Assembly (NCBI GenBank): GCA_018062825.1
Contig: JAGORL010000005.1
Coordinates: 1-35,166, forward strand
Reading direction: 5' to 3'
DNA from: Patescibacteria group bacterium
GTDB taxonomy: Bacteria; Patescibacteriota; Patescibacteriia; UBA9934
Length of the DNA: 35,166 nt
A program made the translations under genes and the position numbers. The stretch's first letter is position 1. Each line of letters starts with the position of its first letter. This document shows, piece by piece, positions 14,111 through 23,479 of this stretch. Under the pieces are notes generated by a model that worked only from the letters and a program-made list of their open reading frames with translations, made no database searches and was not told the origin of the DNA.

Positions 14111-15274
14111 ATGCGCCGATTTTTACCTCTTTTTGTTCTGCTGGGGATTCTTGGGACGCCGATTCTGGCGCTCGCTGATACCACTACCGATCTCTCGGTT
14201 TCTTCAAAGCAGATTCGTTTTTCCGAAGAAGTCTTAACGGCTGGAGACCGTATTCGTTTATACGCTACTGTTCGTAATAATAGCGAAGTAGACGCTACTG
14301 CGCAGGTTTTCTTTTACCAAGGAGCGTTGCTTCTTTCTGGATCGCAGATCGTTTCTGTTGTTGCCGATGGCGTTGGTGACGAGGTTTTTATTGATTTTAC
14401 GGTGCCTGATGGCCCGTTTAATATTAGGGCTGTCGTGCAGGGTGTTAGTCCGCAGGATTCAGATCTGACTAATAATGAGGCGACAACGGCGTTATTTTAT
14501 CCCGTAACTGATAGCGACGGCGACGGCGTTGATGATAGTGATGACAGCTGTCCTTCTGTTGCGAATGTTAATCAACAAGATAGTGATGGTGATGGCATGG
14601 GAGACGCGTGTGATACCGATGACGACAATGATGGCATTCGTGATGAAGATGAGGGGCGTCAGTCGACTTCGTCTGGTTCGAGTGATGATGAGCCAGCGGT
14701 AAGCGTTGACCCAGCGCCAACTCCAGTTGCAACTGCAACAACCGTGGCCGTTGTTCCTACACAATCAGTAGTGACTTCGGCGGCCATTCCTGAACCTTCT
14801 GCGGCTACGACTGTCACAGGTGAATCAGAGGTGGTTGTTAATGAGATTATTCCCATTGAGATTACGCAGGTCGGTCAGCCAACAGAAACTATGGCTGACG
14901 ACGCGAATATTGAGCGCTCCATGCGTGCGCGTTTTGTGTATCGCCAGGTTGATTGGCGGACGTATGAGTTTGAGGCGATTACGGGCACTGATGGCACCAC
15001 GTATGCTTGGGATTTCGGTGACGGCGCCACGAGTGTGCAGTCAAAGATACGCCATGCCTTCCCGGATGCTGGTAATTACACAGTCACGCTCGCGATCGTT
15101 GCCGCAGATGGCTCTGTGCAGAGTGACGCAGAAGAGATTAGCGTTTCATTTTTCCATTTAGAGAATCCGGCGCTTCTTAGTGTGATCATTTTGCTCCTGT
15201 TGATTATTTGCGGCTTATTTATTTTCATCATGCGAGCGCGCAAGAAGGGAAGTATCACTTTTGATGATCTATGA
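14111..15274 (+). CDS. surface protein with CARDB, thrombospondin-3-like and PKD domains
   Basis: 387-aa type I membrane protein exposed outside the cell. Signal peptide 1-22 (ending ALAD); a CARDB-type adhesion domain at about 27-115; calcium-binding thrombospondin type 3-like repeats at about 132-182 ([32 protein letters not shown]); a Thr/Val/Pro-rich linker to about 240; a PKD domain at about 272-348 ([21 protein letters not shown]); a membrane helix at 352-376; and a short basic tail. The domains suggest cell-cell or matrix contact; no enzyme is present. The stop overlaps the murJ start (ATGA). A TACAAT box lies 17 nt before ATG, and no Shine-Dalgarno is visible. Confidence 0.88.
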   Translation: MRRFLPLFVLLGILGTPILALADTTTDLSVSSKQIRFSEEVLTAGDRIRLYATVRNNSEVDATAQVFFYQGALLLSGSQIVSVVADGVGDEVFIDFTVPDGPFNIRAVVQGVSPQDSDLTNNEATTALFYPVTDSDGDGVDDSDDSCPSVANVNQQDSDGDGMGDACDTDDDNDGIRDEDEGRQSTSSGSSDDEPAVSVDPAPTPVATATTVAVVPTQSVVTSAAIPEPSAATTVTGESEVVVNEIIPIEITQVGQPTETMADDANIERSMRARFVYRQVDWRTYEFEAITGTDGTTYAWDFGDGATSVQSKIRHAFPDAGNYTVTLAIVAADGSVQSDAEEISVSFFHLENPALLSVIILLLLIICGLFIFIMRARKKGSITFDDL

Positions 15275-16884
15275 TCCGTCGTTTGTTTTCTCATGCGGCG
15301 ACCTCGGTAGCGAGTGGTGCTGTCATTGTTGGAGCGTTTTCGGCACTCTCGCGCGTGATCGGTTTTTTGCGTGATCGTATTTTGGCCGGTGCTTTTGGAG
15401 CGGGCGATACGCTTGATGTTTACTACGCAGCATTTCGTGTTCCGGATCTGTTGTTTCAGCTGCTCGTTGTTGGTGCGCTGTCTGCGAGCTTTATCCCATT
15501 ATTCACGAAGCATCTTGATAAGCGACAGGATGATGCTTGGCGTTTTACCAACATCGTTTTTAATGCGCTATTTATTGTTTTTGGATTAGTCTCAGCGTTT
15601 GCCATGCTTGGCATGGATTTCTTGGTACCGTTTTTAGTGCCGGGATTCTCGCCAGAAAAACAGGCGGAGGTTGTGCCAGTGGCACGCATTATTTTCTTGG
15701 CACAGATCTTTTTTGCCATGAGCATGGTGTATGGCTCGGTTTTGCAGGGTGCGCGACGTTTTGTTATCTCATCCTTTGCGCCAATTGTTTACAACGTTGG
15801 CATCATGATCGGCGCACTCTTGTTTGCCCCAACGCTTGGTGCTACTGGTTTAGCGCTTGGTACGGTGCTTGGCGCTTTTGCACACGCGGTTGTGCAGTTT
15901 ATTGGAGTTAGGTCGCTTGGCTATCGTTATCATCTGATTGTTGATTTCTTGGATAAGGAGTTGTGGCGCATGGTGGTCCAGATGGTGCCGCGTGTGATGG
16001 GCTTAGCGGTCAATCAACTCAACTTCTTAGCGATGACGACGCTCGCATCGTTTTTTGCGGTCGGATCGCTAACCATGTTGCAGTTTGCCTATAACCTGAA
16101 CTATTTCCCGATTGGCATCGTTGGCGTGTCCTATGCTATTGCGGCGTTTCCGGTTTTTTGTTCAGCGGTCAATAAGTCCGACATGCAGGCACTTCGATCA
16201 TCGCTTCTTGATTCGGTTCGCCAAGTTTTGTTTTTCATGGTGCCGGCGACAGTTCTCTTTTTACTTCTGCGTGCGCAAATTGTGCGTCTAGTGGTTGGTG
16301 CTGAAGCCTTTGACTGGCAGGCAACGATCGCCACTGCTGACACCCTTGGTTTTTTTGCGGTGAGCTTTGTGGCGCAGGCGCTCGTATATTTGGTGGTGCG
16401 TGCATATTTTGCTCTTCAGGATAATTGGACGCCGTTTGTTGTCGGTTTACTTTCCATGGCGATTAACGTTGGTTTGGGCTTAGTGCTTGGAGAACGTTTT
16501 GGCGTGGCTGGTTTAGCGCTCGCTTTCTCTGTAGCGACGTGTGTGCAGTTTGCTCTCTTGTGGGCGATTTTGCGCTTGCGTCTTGGCCCGCTTGGTGAAG
16601 GTGTACTTGTACGATCAACCATGATCCTGAGTGTTTCCGGTGCCTCTGCTGCTCTTGTCACACAGTTCTTTAAGTACGAAGTGGTGCAGTTTATTGCGCT
16701 TGATACGTTTTATGGCGTTTTGTTCCAGACGCTTATAGCAGGAGGCGCAGGACTTTTTATTTACGGAGTCGCTGCCTTTATGTTGGGTAGTGAAGAGATG
16801 CAGGTCTTTGCGGCTAGCTTGCGACGTAAGTTCCTCAAGGCACAGCGCCCAGCTGAGCCCGTGCAGGTAGACATAGTTCAGTAA
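15271..16884 (+). CDS. murJ: lipid II flippase MurJ (MviN family)
   Basis: Flips the peptidoglycan precursor lipid II across the cytoplasmic membrane. 537 aa, about the normal length, with a long series of hydrophobic segments (14 expected). Family marks: an N-terminal [23 protein letters not shown]-type block in which the conserved SR..GF.RD arginines are kept, [31 protein letters not shown], and [25 protein letters not shown] in the seventh to eighth helices. It overlaps the surface-protein gene by 4 bp and is followed after 23 bp by the MacA-like adaptor. Its presence implies a peptidoglycan cell wall. Confidence 0.96.
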   Translation: MIRRLFSHAATSVASGAVIVGAFSALSRVIGFLRDRILAGAFGAGDTLDVYYAAFRVPDLLFQLLVVGALSASFIPLFTKHLDKRQDDAWRFTNIVFNALFIVFGLVSAFAMLGMDFLVPFLVPGFSPEKQAEVVPVARIIFLAQIFFAMSMVYGSVLQGARRFVISSFAPIVYNVGIMIGALLFAPTLGATGLALGTVLGAFAHAVVQFIGVRSLGYRYHLIVDFLDKELWRMVVQMVPRVMGLAVNQLNFLAMTTLASFFAVGSLTMLQFAYNLNYFPIGIVGVSYAIAAFPVFCSAVNKSDMQALRSSLLDSVRQVLFFMVPATVLFLLLRAQIVRLVVGAEAFDWQATIATADTLGFFAVSFVAQALVYLVVRAYFALQDNWTPFVVGLLSMAINVGLGLVLGERFGVAGLALAFSVATCVQFALLWAILRLRLGPLGEGVLVRSTMILSVSGASAALVTQFFKYEVVQFIALDTFYGVLFQTLIAGGAGLFIYGVAAFMLGSEEMQVFAASLRRKFLKAQRPAEPVQVDIVQ

Positions 16885-16907
16885 GTTGAGTGCTATACTA
16901 AGGGGGT

Positions 16908-18749
16908 ATGAAACTTAAGAAGCAGACGCTTGGTATTATCGGCGTTTCCGCGGTTTTTTTAGTAGTTGTTGGCGCTGGCTTGTTCTGGTGGTTTTCGTCT
17001 GCAGATACTACGCAAATTACCACTGATGTTGTTCGTCGTGAGCGGCTTGTGCAGAGTATTGATGTTACCGGTGAACTTGTATCAATTGATCGGGTTGATC
17101 TATCTTTTGATTCCTCTGGCGTGATTCAGGAAATTTTAGTTGATGTTGGTGATGTTGTTGAGGCCGGGCAACTTTTAGCTCGGCTTGATGACGCGGAACT
17201 CGCGGCAAGTGTGAGTAGGGCGCAGGCTTTGTATGCGCAGACAAGTTCTGGCTCAACCGCGCAGGAAGTTTTAATTGCGGAGGCAAACGTGGCGGTGAGC
17301 AAGGCTTCGCTTGAGGCGGCGCTTGCTAGTGAGCAAAATGCGCTGCGGGAGCAATCCACCGTGAAGGTGACTACGGATGCCGCGATTGCTGAGGCTGAAA
17401 CATCACTTATTCGCGCCCGTGATGACGCTAATCGTTCTACCGTTGAGCAAGCGCTCGCAGTTGATTCAGCTCGCTCATCTTTTATTACGGACATGACCGG
17501 CGCGGTTATTGCTATTCGTTCTGGCTTAGCGGCTGCTGATCGGGTGCTTGGGATTGAGAACACGCTTTTAAATGATGACTTTGAACGTGAGCTGGCGGCG
17601 GCTGATCCGCAGAGTTTAACCAATGCGAAGAATAGCTTTGATCGCGCTCGCGATGCGCGAGATGCTGCGGAGGAAGCGGTATACGGTTTGCCGTCAGTAG
17701 CGAGCGAGGGGCAGATGCTTGAGGCGTATGCCAAGGTTGTAGCGGCACTTGATGAAGTATCGCTGACGCTTTTGTATACGGCACGCGTGCTGGACGCTAC
17801 GTACGCAGATACTGCTGATTTCTCGCTTGCTGAATTGAACACGCTTAAAGCTGAGATTGAAGGCGTGCGTTCTGCCACACAAACTGCTGAGAATTCTTTC
17901 AATGCCGCTAAGAGCGCATACGATGGTCAGATCGCTGCCCAAGAAACGGCAGCTATTGCTATGCGTAATGCTATTGCCGCAGCTGAACAAGCGGTGGTGA
18001 GCTCTCGAGCTTCGCAATCTGAGCGTATTGCCGCGGCAGACTCTGCGGTTGTTAGTGCTAAGAGTACGGTTTTGACACGCACTGCAGATTTACAAGCAAC
18101 CGAGGCTCGCTTAGCGGATGTTTCTGCACCCGTACCGTCTGTTGATTTGCGTCCGCTTGCGGCTGACATTGAATCCGCGCAGGCTCGGTTGGCACGTGCT
18201 CGCATTACGGCGGCTTTTGACGGCGCTGTGACGCGCGTTGATAAGGAGGAGAATGAAGTGGTTGGTGCCGGTGAGCGTATCTTCACCCTTGAAGCGGTTG
18301 GTAATCAATTTGAATTGCCGCTTGATATCCCAGAATCTGATATTGCTAAGATTGCTCTTGGCGACACTGTGACAATTACGTTTGATGCTTTTAACAACGG
18401 CGCAGATTACTCAGGCGTTGTTTCAGCGATTGATTTTGCTGAAAAAGTGATTGAAGGCGTTGTTTACTATGAGGCAACGGTGCGTTTTTCAGGTGACAGT
18501 GATTTGAGTGCGCTTCGCCCTGGTATGTCGGCTGATGCGGTGATTGTTACTGATGTGCGTGAATCGGCGCTCAGTGTTCCGCAACGTGCCGTTTTGGAGC
18601 GTGATGGTCAGCGCTATGTGCGTGTGGTGCGTGGTGATGGTTATGAGGAGCGTGCGGTAACGATTGGCATTCGGGCTGATGGCGGACGTATTGAGATTTT
18701 ATCTGGCCTTGAGGAGGGGGAGCGTATAGTTGTTTCTATTAAAGAGTAG
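16908..18749 (+). CDS. HlyD/MacA-type membrane fusion (adaptor) protein with very long coiled coil
   Basis: Adaptor of an ABC export system. 613 aa: a cytosolic KKQ start, one membrane helix at 9-29, the first half of the lipoyl-like barrel-sandwich (VDLSFDSSGVIQEILVDVGD, 60-80), then an Ala/Glu/Ser-rich coiled-coil region from about 98 to 425, the second lipoyl half (ITAAFDGAVTRVDKEENEVV) and a beta-barrel to the end (DTVTITFDAF, LRPGMSADAVI). MacA of E. coli is 371 aa, so the hairpin is far longer here and contains a less regular insert (about 190-300). A TATACT box and AGGGGG precede ATG. The ATPase and permease follow directly, making a MacAB-like set. Confidence 0.9.
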   Translation: MKLKKQTLGIIGVSAVFLVVVGAGLFWWFSSADTTQITTDVVRRERLVQSIDVTGELVSIDRVDLSFDSSGVIQEILVDVGDVVEAGQLLARLDDAELAASVSRAQALYAQTSSGSTAQEVLIAEANVAVSKASLEAALASEQNALREQSTVKVTTDAAIAEAETSLIRARDDANRSTVEQALAVDSARSSFITDMTGAVIAIRSGLAAADRVLGIENTLLNDDFERELAAADPQSLTNAKNSFDRARDARDAAEEAVYGLPSVASEGQMLEAYAKVVAALDEVSLTLLYTARVLDATYADTADFSLAELNTLKAEIEGVRSATQTAENSFNAAKSAYDGQIAAQETAAIAMRNAIAAAEQAVVSSRASQSERIAAADSAVVSAKSTVLTRTADLQATEARLADVSAPVPSVDLRPLAADIESAQARLARARITAAFDGAVTRVDKEENEVVGAGERIFTLEAVGNQFELPLDIPESDIAKIALGDTVTITFDAFNNGADYSGVVSAIDFAEKVIEGVVYYEATVRFSGDSDLSALRPGMSADAVIVTDVRESALSVPQRAVLERDGQRYVRVVRGDGYEERAVTIGIRADGGRIEILSGLEEGERIVVSIKE

Positions 18750-18750
18750 T

Positions 18751-19443
18751 ATGACTCGTACACCGAGTGTCATTGCTCTTAAGAAAATTACCCGCGCTTT
18801 CGTTAATGACGAGGTTGTCACGTCGGTGCTTCATGGCATCACGCTTGAGATTGATGCGGGTGAATTTGTGGCGCTCATGGGCCCGTCGGGTTCTGGTAAA
18901 TCAACGCTCATGCAGATCATGGCGTTTCTTGATCACCCAACAACCGGTGAATATCACTTTCGTGGTAAAGATGTTTCGCGCCTTGATGATGATGCGCTTG
19001 CGCTGTTGCGATTATCGTCGGTTGGTTTCGTGTTTCAGGCTTTCAATTTACTACCCAAGGCGACCGTGCTTGAAAATGTGATGCTGCCACTTACGTATGC
19101 TGGTGTTCGTAATGGCGAGCGACGTGAGCGAGCAACAGAGGCACTTGTTTCCGTTGGTCTTAAAGAACGATTGACGTATTACCCCAATCAACTTTCTGGT
19201 GGTCAAAAACAGCGTGTAGCCATTGCCCGTGCGCTTGTTAATAATCCAGACGTACTGTTCGCTGATGAGCCAACTGGTAACTTGGACTCCGCTTCCAGTG
19301 AGCAGGTCATGACGATTTTGCGTGATCTTCACCGATCTGGAAAAACGATCGTCATGGTTACGCATGAGCCTGATATTGCTGAGTACGCCAAGCGTATCGT
19401 ACGTTTAAAGGACGGCATGATTCTTTCCGATCGCACCAAGTAG
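18751..19443 (+). CDS. ABC transporter ATP-binding protein (MacB/LolD type)
   Basis: ATPase that powers the MacB-like permease encoded next. 230 aa from ATG at 18751, one base after the adaptor stop; an upstream TTG is unlikely. Walker A GPSGSGKST (44-52), Q-loop Gln96 in FQAFNLL, signature LSGGQKQR (148-155), Walker B DVLFADEP (167-174), D-loop NLDS, switch His205 in VMVTHEPD. All catalytic residues are intact. The order adaptor-ATPase-permease with 1-bp gaps marks one operon. The substrate could be a peptide, lipoprotein or macrolide-like molecule; sequence does not say. Confidence 0.96.
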   Translation: MTRTPSVIALKKITRAFVNDEVVTSVLHGITLEIDAGEFVALMGPSGSGKSTLMQIMAFLDHPTTGEYHFRGKDVSRLDDDALALLRLSSVGFVFQAFNLLPKATVLENVMLPLTYAGVRNGERRERATEALVSVGLKERLTYYPNQLSGGQKQRVAIARALVNNPDVLFADEPTGNLDSASSEQVMTILRDLHRSGKTIVMVTHEPDIAEYAKRIVRLKDGMILSDRTK

Positions 19444-19444
19444 T

Positions 19445-20677
19445 ATGACGATTCGCGATTTATTTTTAGACTCGTCGCAATCAATCTTGCGTAACAAATC
19501 ACGATCGTCGCTGACTATTCTTGGTATCGTGATTGGTATTGCGGCTGTTATTTTAATGCTGTCTATTGGTCGGGGTGCTGAGGCGCTTATCTTGAACCAA
19601 GTGGCTGATCTTGGCAGCAATCAGATTTATATTGAGTCGGGGTCAGGAGACTCAACCAGTGGTCCACCGTCGCCGTTTATTGAGCAGGTCTTAACGCTTG
19701 ATGATCTAAAAGAATTGCGTAAGAGTGAGTATTTTGATGTTGTCTCGGCGTTCTTGATCGCCAACTCCACTGTTGAATACGAGGGCACGAGTTTTTTCTC
19801 TGACGTTGCCGGCGTTGATGAATATCAGCTCTCTATTTTTCCTGCTACCGTTGCTTCTGGACGTTTTTTGGAAACAGAAGATGTTGATGGTTACGCTCGT
19901 GTAGCAGTTCTTGGTTGGGAGATAGCTGACGACTTATTTGGCGACAGTGATCCGATCGGTCAATTTATTACGCTTAAGAATAGTCGCTTCCGCGTTGTTG
20001 GTGTGCTGAACGAGCAGGGAAGTCGTTTCTTTTCTAACCTTGATAAGCGCGTCTATATTCCGGTTACCACTGCACAGCGTGATGTGTTTGGACTTGATTA
20101 TGTGAACTACATGGTGGGGTTAGCAAAGGGAGATGTTGATGAAGCGAAAGAGGAGGCGCGTTATATTTTGCGCGATGCACACGATATTAATAATCCAGAA
20201 GGTGATTTAGCCAAAGATGATTTCATTGTTTCTACGCAAGAAGACGCGGTGCAGACGGTGAATGTGGTCGGTACGGTGCTGACCGTTTTATTGTCGTCGA
20301 TCGCCGCTATCTCGCTTATTGTTGGAGGTATCGGTATCATGAACATCATGCTTGTCTCGGTTACGGAGCGCACGCGCGAGATTGGTTTGCGTAAAGCGAT
20401 TGGCGCGCGAGAGCGTGAGATTATGCAGCAGTTTTTAACTGAAGCAGTGATGCTCACTTTTGTTGGAGGGGCGCTTGGCGTTATCTTTGGCGTGGCGGGA
20501 TCATTTATCATTGCACAGATCGCTAGTCGTTATGTTGAAGGCTGGACTTATGTTTTGCCGCTTGAAGCAGTTTTCTTAGCGGTTATCGTTTCAACGGTCG
20601 TTGGACTGGTGTTCGGCTACTATCCGGCTAGGCGAGCCGCTAAGCTTGATCCGATTGAATCACTTCGTTACGAATAA
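19445..20677 (+). CDS. MacB-type ABC transporter permease
   Basis: 410-aa permease of the MacB/FtsX (type VII ABC) class. A first membrane helix at about 21-42 (LTILGIVIGIAAVILMLSIG) is preceded by the cytosolic RNKSRS segment, then a large extracytoplasmic MacB-PCD domain runs to about 280, then three helices forming the FtsX domain, with the GGIGIMNIMLVSVTERTREIG block and the usual GLRKAIGA. It ends in YPARRAAKLDPIESLRYE, the standard family terminus. It works with the adaptor and ATPase immediately upstream as a mechanotransmission exporter. Unlike E. coli MacB, the ATPase is a separate chain. Confidence 0.95.
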   Translation: MTIRDLFLDSSQSILRNKSRSSLTILGIVIGIAAVILMLSIGRGAEALILNQVADLGSNQIYIESGSGDSTSGPPSPFIEQVLTLDDLKELRKSEYFDVVSAFLIANSTVEYEGTSFFSDVAGVDEYQLSIFPATVASGRFLETEDVDGYARVAVLGWEIADDLFGDSDPIGQFITLKNSRFRVVGVLNEQGSRFFSNLDKRVYIPVTTAQRDVFGLDYVNYMVGLAKGDVDEAKEEARYILRDAHDINNPEGDLAKDDFIVSTQEDAVQTVNVVGTVLTVLLSSIAAISLIVGGIGIMNIMLVSVTERTREIGLRKAIGAREREIMQQFLTEAVMLTFVGGALGVIFGVAGSFIIAQIASRYVEGWTYVLPLEAVFLAVIVSTVVGLVFGYYPARRAAKLDPIESLRYE

Positions 20678-20679
20678 TC

Positions 20680-21273
20680 ATGAAGCGACTCCTGATTATC
20701 ATTGCGTTATTTCTTGCTCCGATTATCTTTGTTCTCGGGTTGAACTTTTTTATTTTTGTTTTTACTCGTCCGTACGTGGTAGCGCTTGAAGATGTGCAAG
20801 CCGACAGGGCGCTCGTGTTTGGAGCAAGCGTGCTTAGGTCTGGCGAACCATCTGACATCTTAGCCGATCGTTTGCGGGTTGCCGAGGCATTGTATGAGAA
20901 CGAGCAAGTGCAGAAGATCGTAGTGAGCGGGGACGGCGTTGGTGATGATGGCTATGATGAAGTGGCCAGCATGACCGCCTATCTGGTGGAGCTTGGGGTG
21001 GCAGAGGCTGATATTGTGGCTGAACCATTTGGACTTGATAGCTTTCAGTCGGTTGTACGCTTTCATGAGATGTACCCAGATGGCTCCGTGGTTTTTGTGA
21101 CGCAGGGCTATCATTTACCGCGGGTTTTATTCATTGGCCGATCGCTTGGTGTGGCCGCCGTTGGCACGCCGTCTGACTTGCAGACGTATGTTGAGATTGA
21201 GCAGTTTCGCCTCCGTGAGCTTCTCGCGAACGTTAAAGCGGCGTTTGAAGTGGTGGTTTTCTTGATTTCGTAG
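20680..21273 (+). CDS. SanA/YdcF-like membrane protein (DUF218)
   Basis: 197 aa: an N-terminal membrane helix (about 4-27) and an outer domain with the DUF218 pattern ALVFGASVLRSGEPS, ADRLRVAEALY, KIVVSGDG, then FGLDSFQSVVRFHEM and VTQGYHLPRVLFIGRSLGV. SanA, YdcF and ElyC belong to this family; SanA affects envelope permeability to vancomycin and ElyC affects polysaccharide intermediates, but the reaction is not established. It begins 2 bp after the permease gene, so it is probably the last member of the exporter operon. Confidence 0.85.
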   Translation: MKRLLIIIALFLAPIIFVLGLNFFIFVFTRPYVVALEDVQADRALVFGASVLRSGEPSDILADRLRVAEALYENEQVQKIVVSGDGVGDDGYDEVASMTAYLVELGVAEADIVAEPFGLDSFQSVVRFHEMYPDGSVVFVTQGYHLPRVLFIGRSLGVAAVGTPSDLQTYVEIEQFRLRELLANVKAAFEVVVFLIS

Positions 21274-21290
21274 GATTTTTCTGCTAACCT
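21262..21290 (+). promoter_or_regulatory. promoter of the small acidic gene
   Basis: TTGATT (21262-21267), 17 nt, TAACCT (21285-21290). The ATG at 21300 is 9 nt after the -10 box, so the message would start at or next to the start codon. Confidence 0.55.
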
Positions 21291-21299
21291 TAGAGTACT

Positions 21300-21515
21300 A
21301 TGATGTTAACCACTTTTGTGTCGGGCCCTGTTGACGAGCCTCCATCTTCGTTGCCGGAATCGGCTTTTGCTCCTGAGGATACGTTTGATACGTATGATAA
21401 AGAGAGCGATGCCCCGGTACTTGAAGAGATATATGATACTTTTCGAGACTTTGCTGGTTCCGGCGACGCAGAGCACAAATTTGATGGCCATGGTGGTCAT
21501 CCCGATACCTTATAA
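21300..21515 (+). CDS. small acidic hypothetical protein (71 aa)
   Basis: Family not recognised. The 71-residue product is strongly acidic and proline-containing (DEPPSSLPESAFAPEDTFDTYDKESD), probably disordered, with a His/Gly-rich end (HKFDGHGGHPDTL). No membrane segment. It has its own promoter-like sequence ending 9 nt before ATG and a terminator directly after its stop, which supports a real single-gene unit rather than a chance frame. A function cannot be proposed. Confidence 0.55.
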   Translation: MMLTTFVSGPVDEPPSSLPESAFAPEDTFDTYDKESDAPVLEEIYDTFRDFAGSGDAEHKFDGHGGHPDTL

Positions 21516-21520
21516 AGGAT

Positions 21521-21546
21521 AGGCAACCGTGCAGGTTGCCTTTTTG
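21521..21546 (+). terminator. terminator of the small acidic gene
   Basis: AGGCAACC (21521-21528), loop GTGCA, GGTTGCCT (21534-21541), then TTTT. The alaS promoter region follows at once, with a TACACT box at 21560-21565, 13 nt before its ATG. Confidence 0.85.
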
Positions 21547-21578
21547 GTTTCTTTTTCGCTACACTGGGTGCAATTCCT

Positions 21579-23477
21579 ATGATTACCGCCAACGAGCTTC
21601 GCAAAAAATATATCGCCTTTTTCTTAAGTAAGGGTCATGCTGAAATTCCATCAGCCTCTGTTGTTCCGGAGAATGATCCGACGGTTTTGTTTACTACTGC
21701 CGGCATGCACCCGCTTGTGCCATACCTTTTGGGCGAGCCGCATCCGTCTGGTAAGCGTCTTGTTGATTACCAGCGCTGTATTCGTACGGGCGACATTGAT
21801 GACGTCGGCGATGATACGCACCTGACGTTTTTCACCATGCTTGGTAATTGGTCACTTGGTGATTACTTCAAGAAAGAATCGATCGAGTGGAGCTTTGAAT
21901 TTTTGACGAGCAAGGAGTGGCTCAATATTCCACTTTCACATTTGTCGTTCACGGTCTTTGCTGGTGACGAGAACTCACCGTTTGATCAAGAAGCGTACGA
22001 TCATTGGATTCGTCTTGGTGTTCCTTCTGAGCGTATTGCTAAACTTGGTAAAGAAGATAACTGGTGGGGTCCGGCTGGTAAGACCGGTCCATGTGGCCCT
22101 GACACGGAGATTTTTTATTGGGTAGGTGAGGGTGAGCCGCAAGGCAACAAAGAAACGCATTCCAAAGAGTGGATGGAGATTTGGAATAACGTATTCATGC
22201 AATTTAATAAGCAGGAAGACGGCACGCTTTTGCCGCTTGCTAAAGGAAGCGTTGATACTGGCATGGGTTTGGAGCGCACGATTGTGGCACTGCAGAAGCA
22301 TGCGAATGTGTACGAGACCGAGCTCTTCACAGATATTATTGGCGCCATAGAAACAGCTACAGGCCTTTCTTACAGACCTCATTCGGCTGATGAGGATGAA
22401 AAAAACGCTACTAAAGGATCTACCTCGATAGGCGTTCAGTATTCTCAAGCAGGTTATCATCTTCCCGATGCTCCATTCATGAATGGCGTCGACGGTAAAG
22501 AAACTGGAATTGTTAAGTCCATGCGAATTATTGCTGACCACTTGCGAGCTGCAACTATTATGGTGATGGATGGTGTCGAGCCATCAAATAAGGACCAGGG
22601 ATATATTCTTAGACGTTTAGTGCGACGAGCGATTCGTCACTTAAAACTCCTCTCTGCGACGAGCTCAAAAGTTGTCATTCCACCAGTTCTTGATAAAATC
22701 GTGAATTCACTTGAAGATTCTTATCCAGCTCTTCGAGAACGTCATAGTTTTATTTACGACGTCATTCTGAAAGAATCGGCAAAATTTGAAGCAACGCTTA
22801 ATAATGGCGTTAAGGAGTTTAAGCGTATTCTAGATAAGAAAAAGACGTTGTCTGGTGAAGATGCGTTTAATCTTTATCAGTCTTTCGGTTTTCCGCTTGA
22901 GGTCACTCACGAGCTCGCACGCGAACATGGTCTTGAAATTGATCGACAGGTTTTTGCAGATGAGTTTAAAAAGCATCAGGATTTGTCGCGACAGGGTGCA
23001 GAGAAGAAATTCGCCGGTGGACTCGCCGATCATTCGGTTGAGACGACGAAGTTGCATACCGCAACGCATTTATTACATCAAGCGCTTCGTGATGTTCTTG
23101 GCCCGCATGTTGAACAGCGTGGTAGCAACATTACGGCTGAGCGTTTGCGTTTTGATTTTTCACACGGTGAAAAGATGACGCCTGAACAGGTTGCTCAGGT
23201 AGAGGCGATTGTTAAAGAACAGATCGCTAAGAAGATGCCGGTGCATGCTGAGCAGTTAACAGTTGAAGAAGCTAAGGCGCGTGGAGCGATCGGCTTGTTT
23301 GAAGATAAGTACGCGCAGATGGGCGGCAAGATCAATGTGTACTTCATGGGTGATTACTCCAAAGAAATTTGTGGTGGTCCGCATGTGCAGAACACGGGTG
23401 ACCTTGGAGGCTTTAAGATCGCCAAGGAAGAGGCTGTTTCTTCTGGCGTTCGTCGCATTAAAGCGATCCTCGGTTAA
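21579..23477 (+). CDS. alaS: alanine-tRNA ligase, short form without C-Ala domain
   Basis: Charges tRNA-Ala. 632 aa against about 876 in E. coli: the class II aminoacylation domain (FTTAGMHPLVPYL, TFFTMLGNWSLGDYFKKE, WGPAGKTGPCGPDTEIFY, GSVDTGMGLER), the middle tRNA-recognition domain, and an editing domain with zinc motif HTATH (493-497) and CGGPH (Cys598, His602). The protein ends directly after the editing domain (SSGVRRIKAILG), so the coiled-coil and C-Ala domain are missing. Residues about 257-300 form a family-unusual insert (YRPHSADEDEKNATKG) before KSMRIIADHLRA, and codon choice from about 22340 to 22800 looks less biased. No Shine-Dalgarno; TACACT lies 13 nt upstream. Confidence 0.95.
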   Translation: MITANELRKKYIAFFLSKGHAEIPSASVVPENDPTVLFTTAGMHPLVPYLLGEPHPSGKRLVDYQRCIRTGDIDDVGDDTHLTFFTMLGNWSLGDYFKKESIEWSFEFLTSKEWLNIPLSHLSFTVFAGDENSPFDQEAYDHWIRLGVPSERIAKLGKEDNWWGPAGKTGPCGPDTEIFYWVGEGEPQGNKETHSKEWMEIWNNVFMQFNKQEDGTLLPLAKGSVDTGMGLERTIVALQKHANVYETELFTDIIGAIETATGLSYRPHSADEDEKNATKGSTSIGVQYSQAGYHLPDAPFMNGVDGKETGIVKSMRIIADHLRAATIMVMDGVEPSNKDQGYILRRLVRRAIRHLKLLSATSSKVVIPPVLDKIVNSLEDSYPALRERHSFIYDVILKESAKFEATLNNGVKEFKRILDKKKTLSGEDAFNLYQSFGFPLEVTHELAREHGLEIDRQVFADEFKKHQDLSRQGAEKKFAGGLADHSVETTKLHTATHLLHQALRDVLGPHVEQRGSNITAERLRFDFSHGEKMTPEQVAQVEAIVKEQIAKKMPVHAEQLTVEEAKARGAIGLFEDKYAQMGGKINVYFMGDYSKEICGGPHVQNTGDLGGFKIAKEEAVSSGVRRIKAILG

Positions 23478-23479
23478 TT

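Noticed and set aside
14500-14660. Short repeats of GATGATGGC-like DNA that could look like a repeat array
   Set aside because: They are the codons of the calcium-binding DxDGDG repeats of the surface protein, not a separate DNA repeat.
17126-18286. Long reverse-strand frames opposite the adaptor gene
   Set aside because: Ser/Ala-rich shadows of the repetitive coiled-coil codons, with no start signals.
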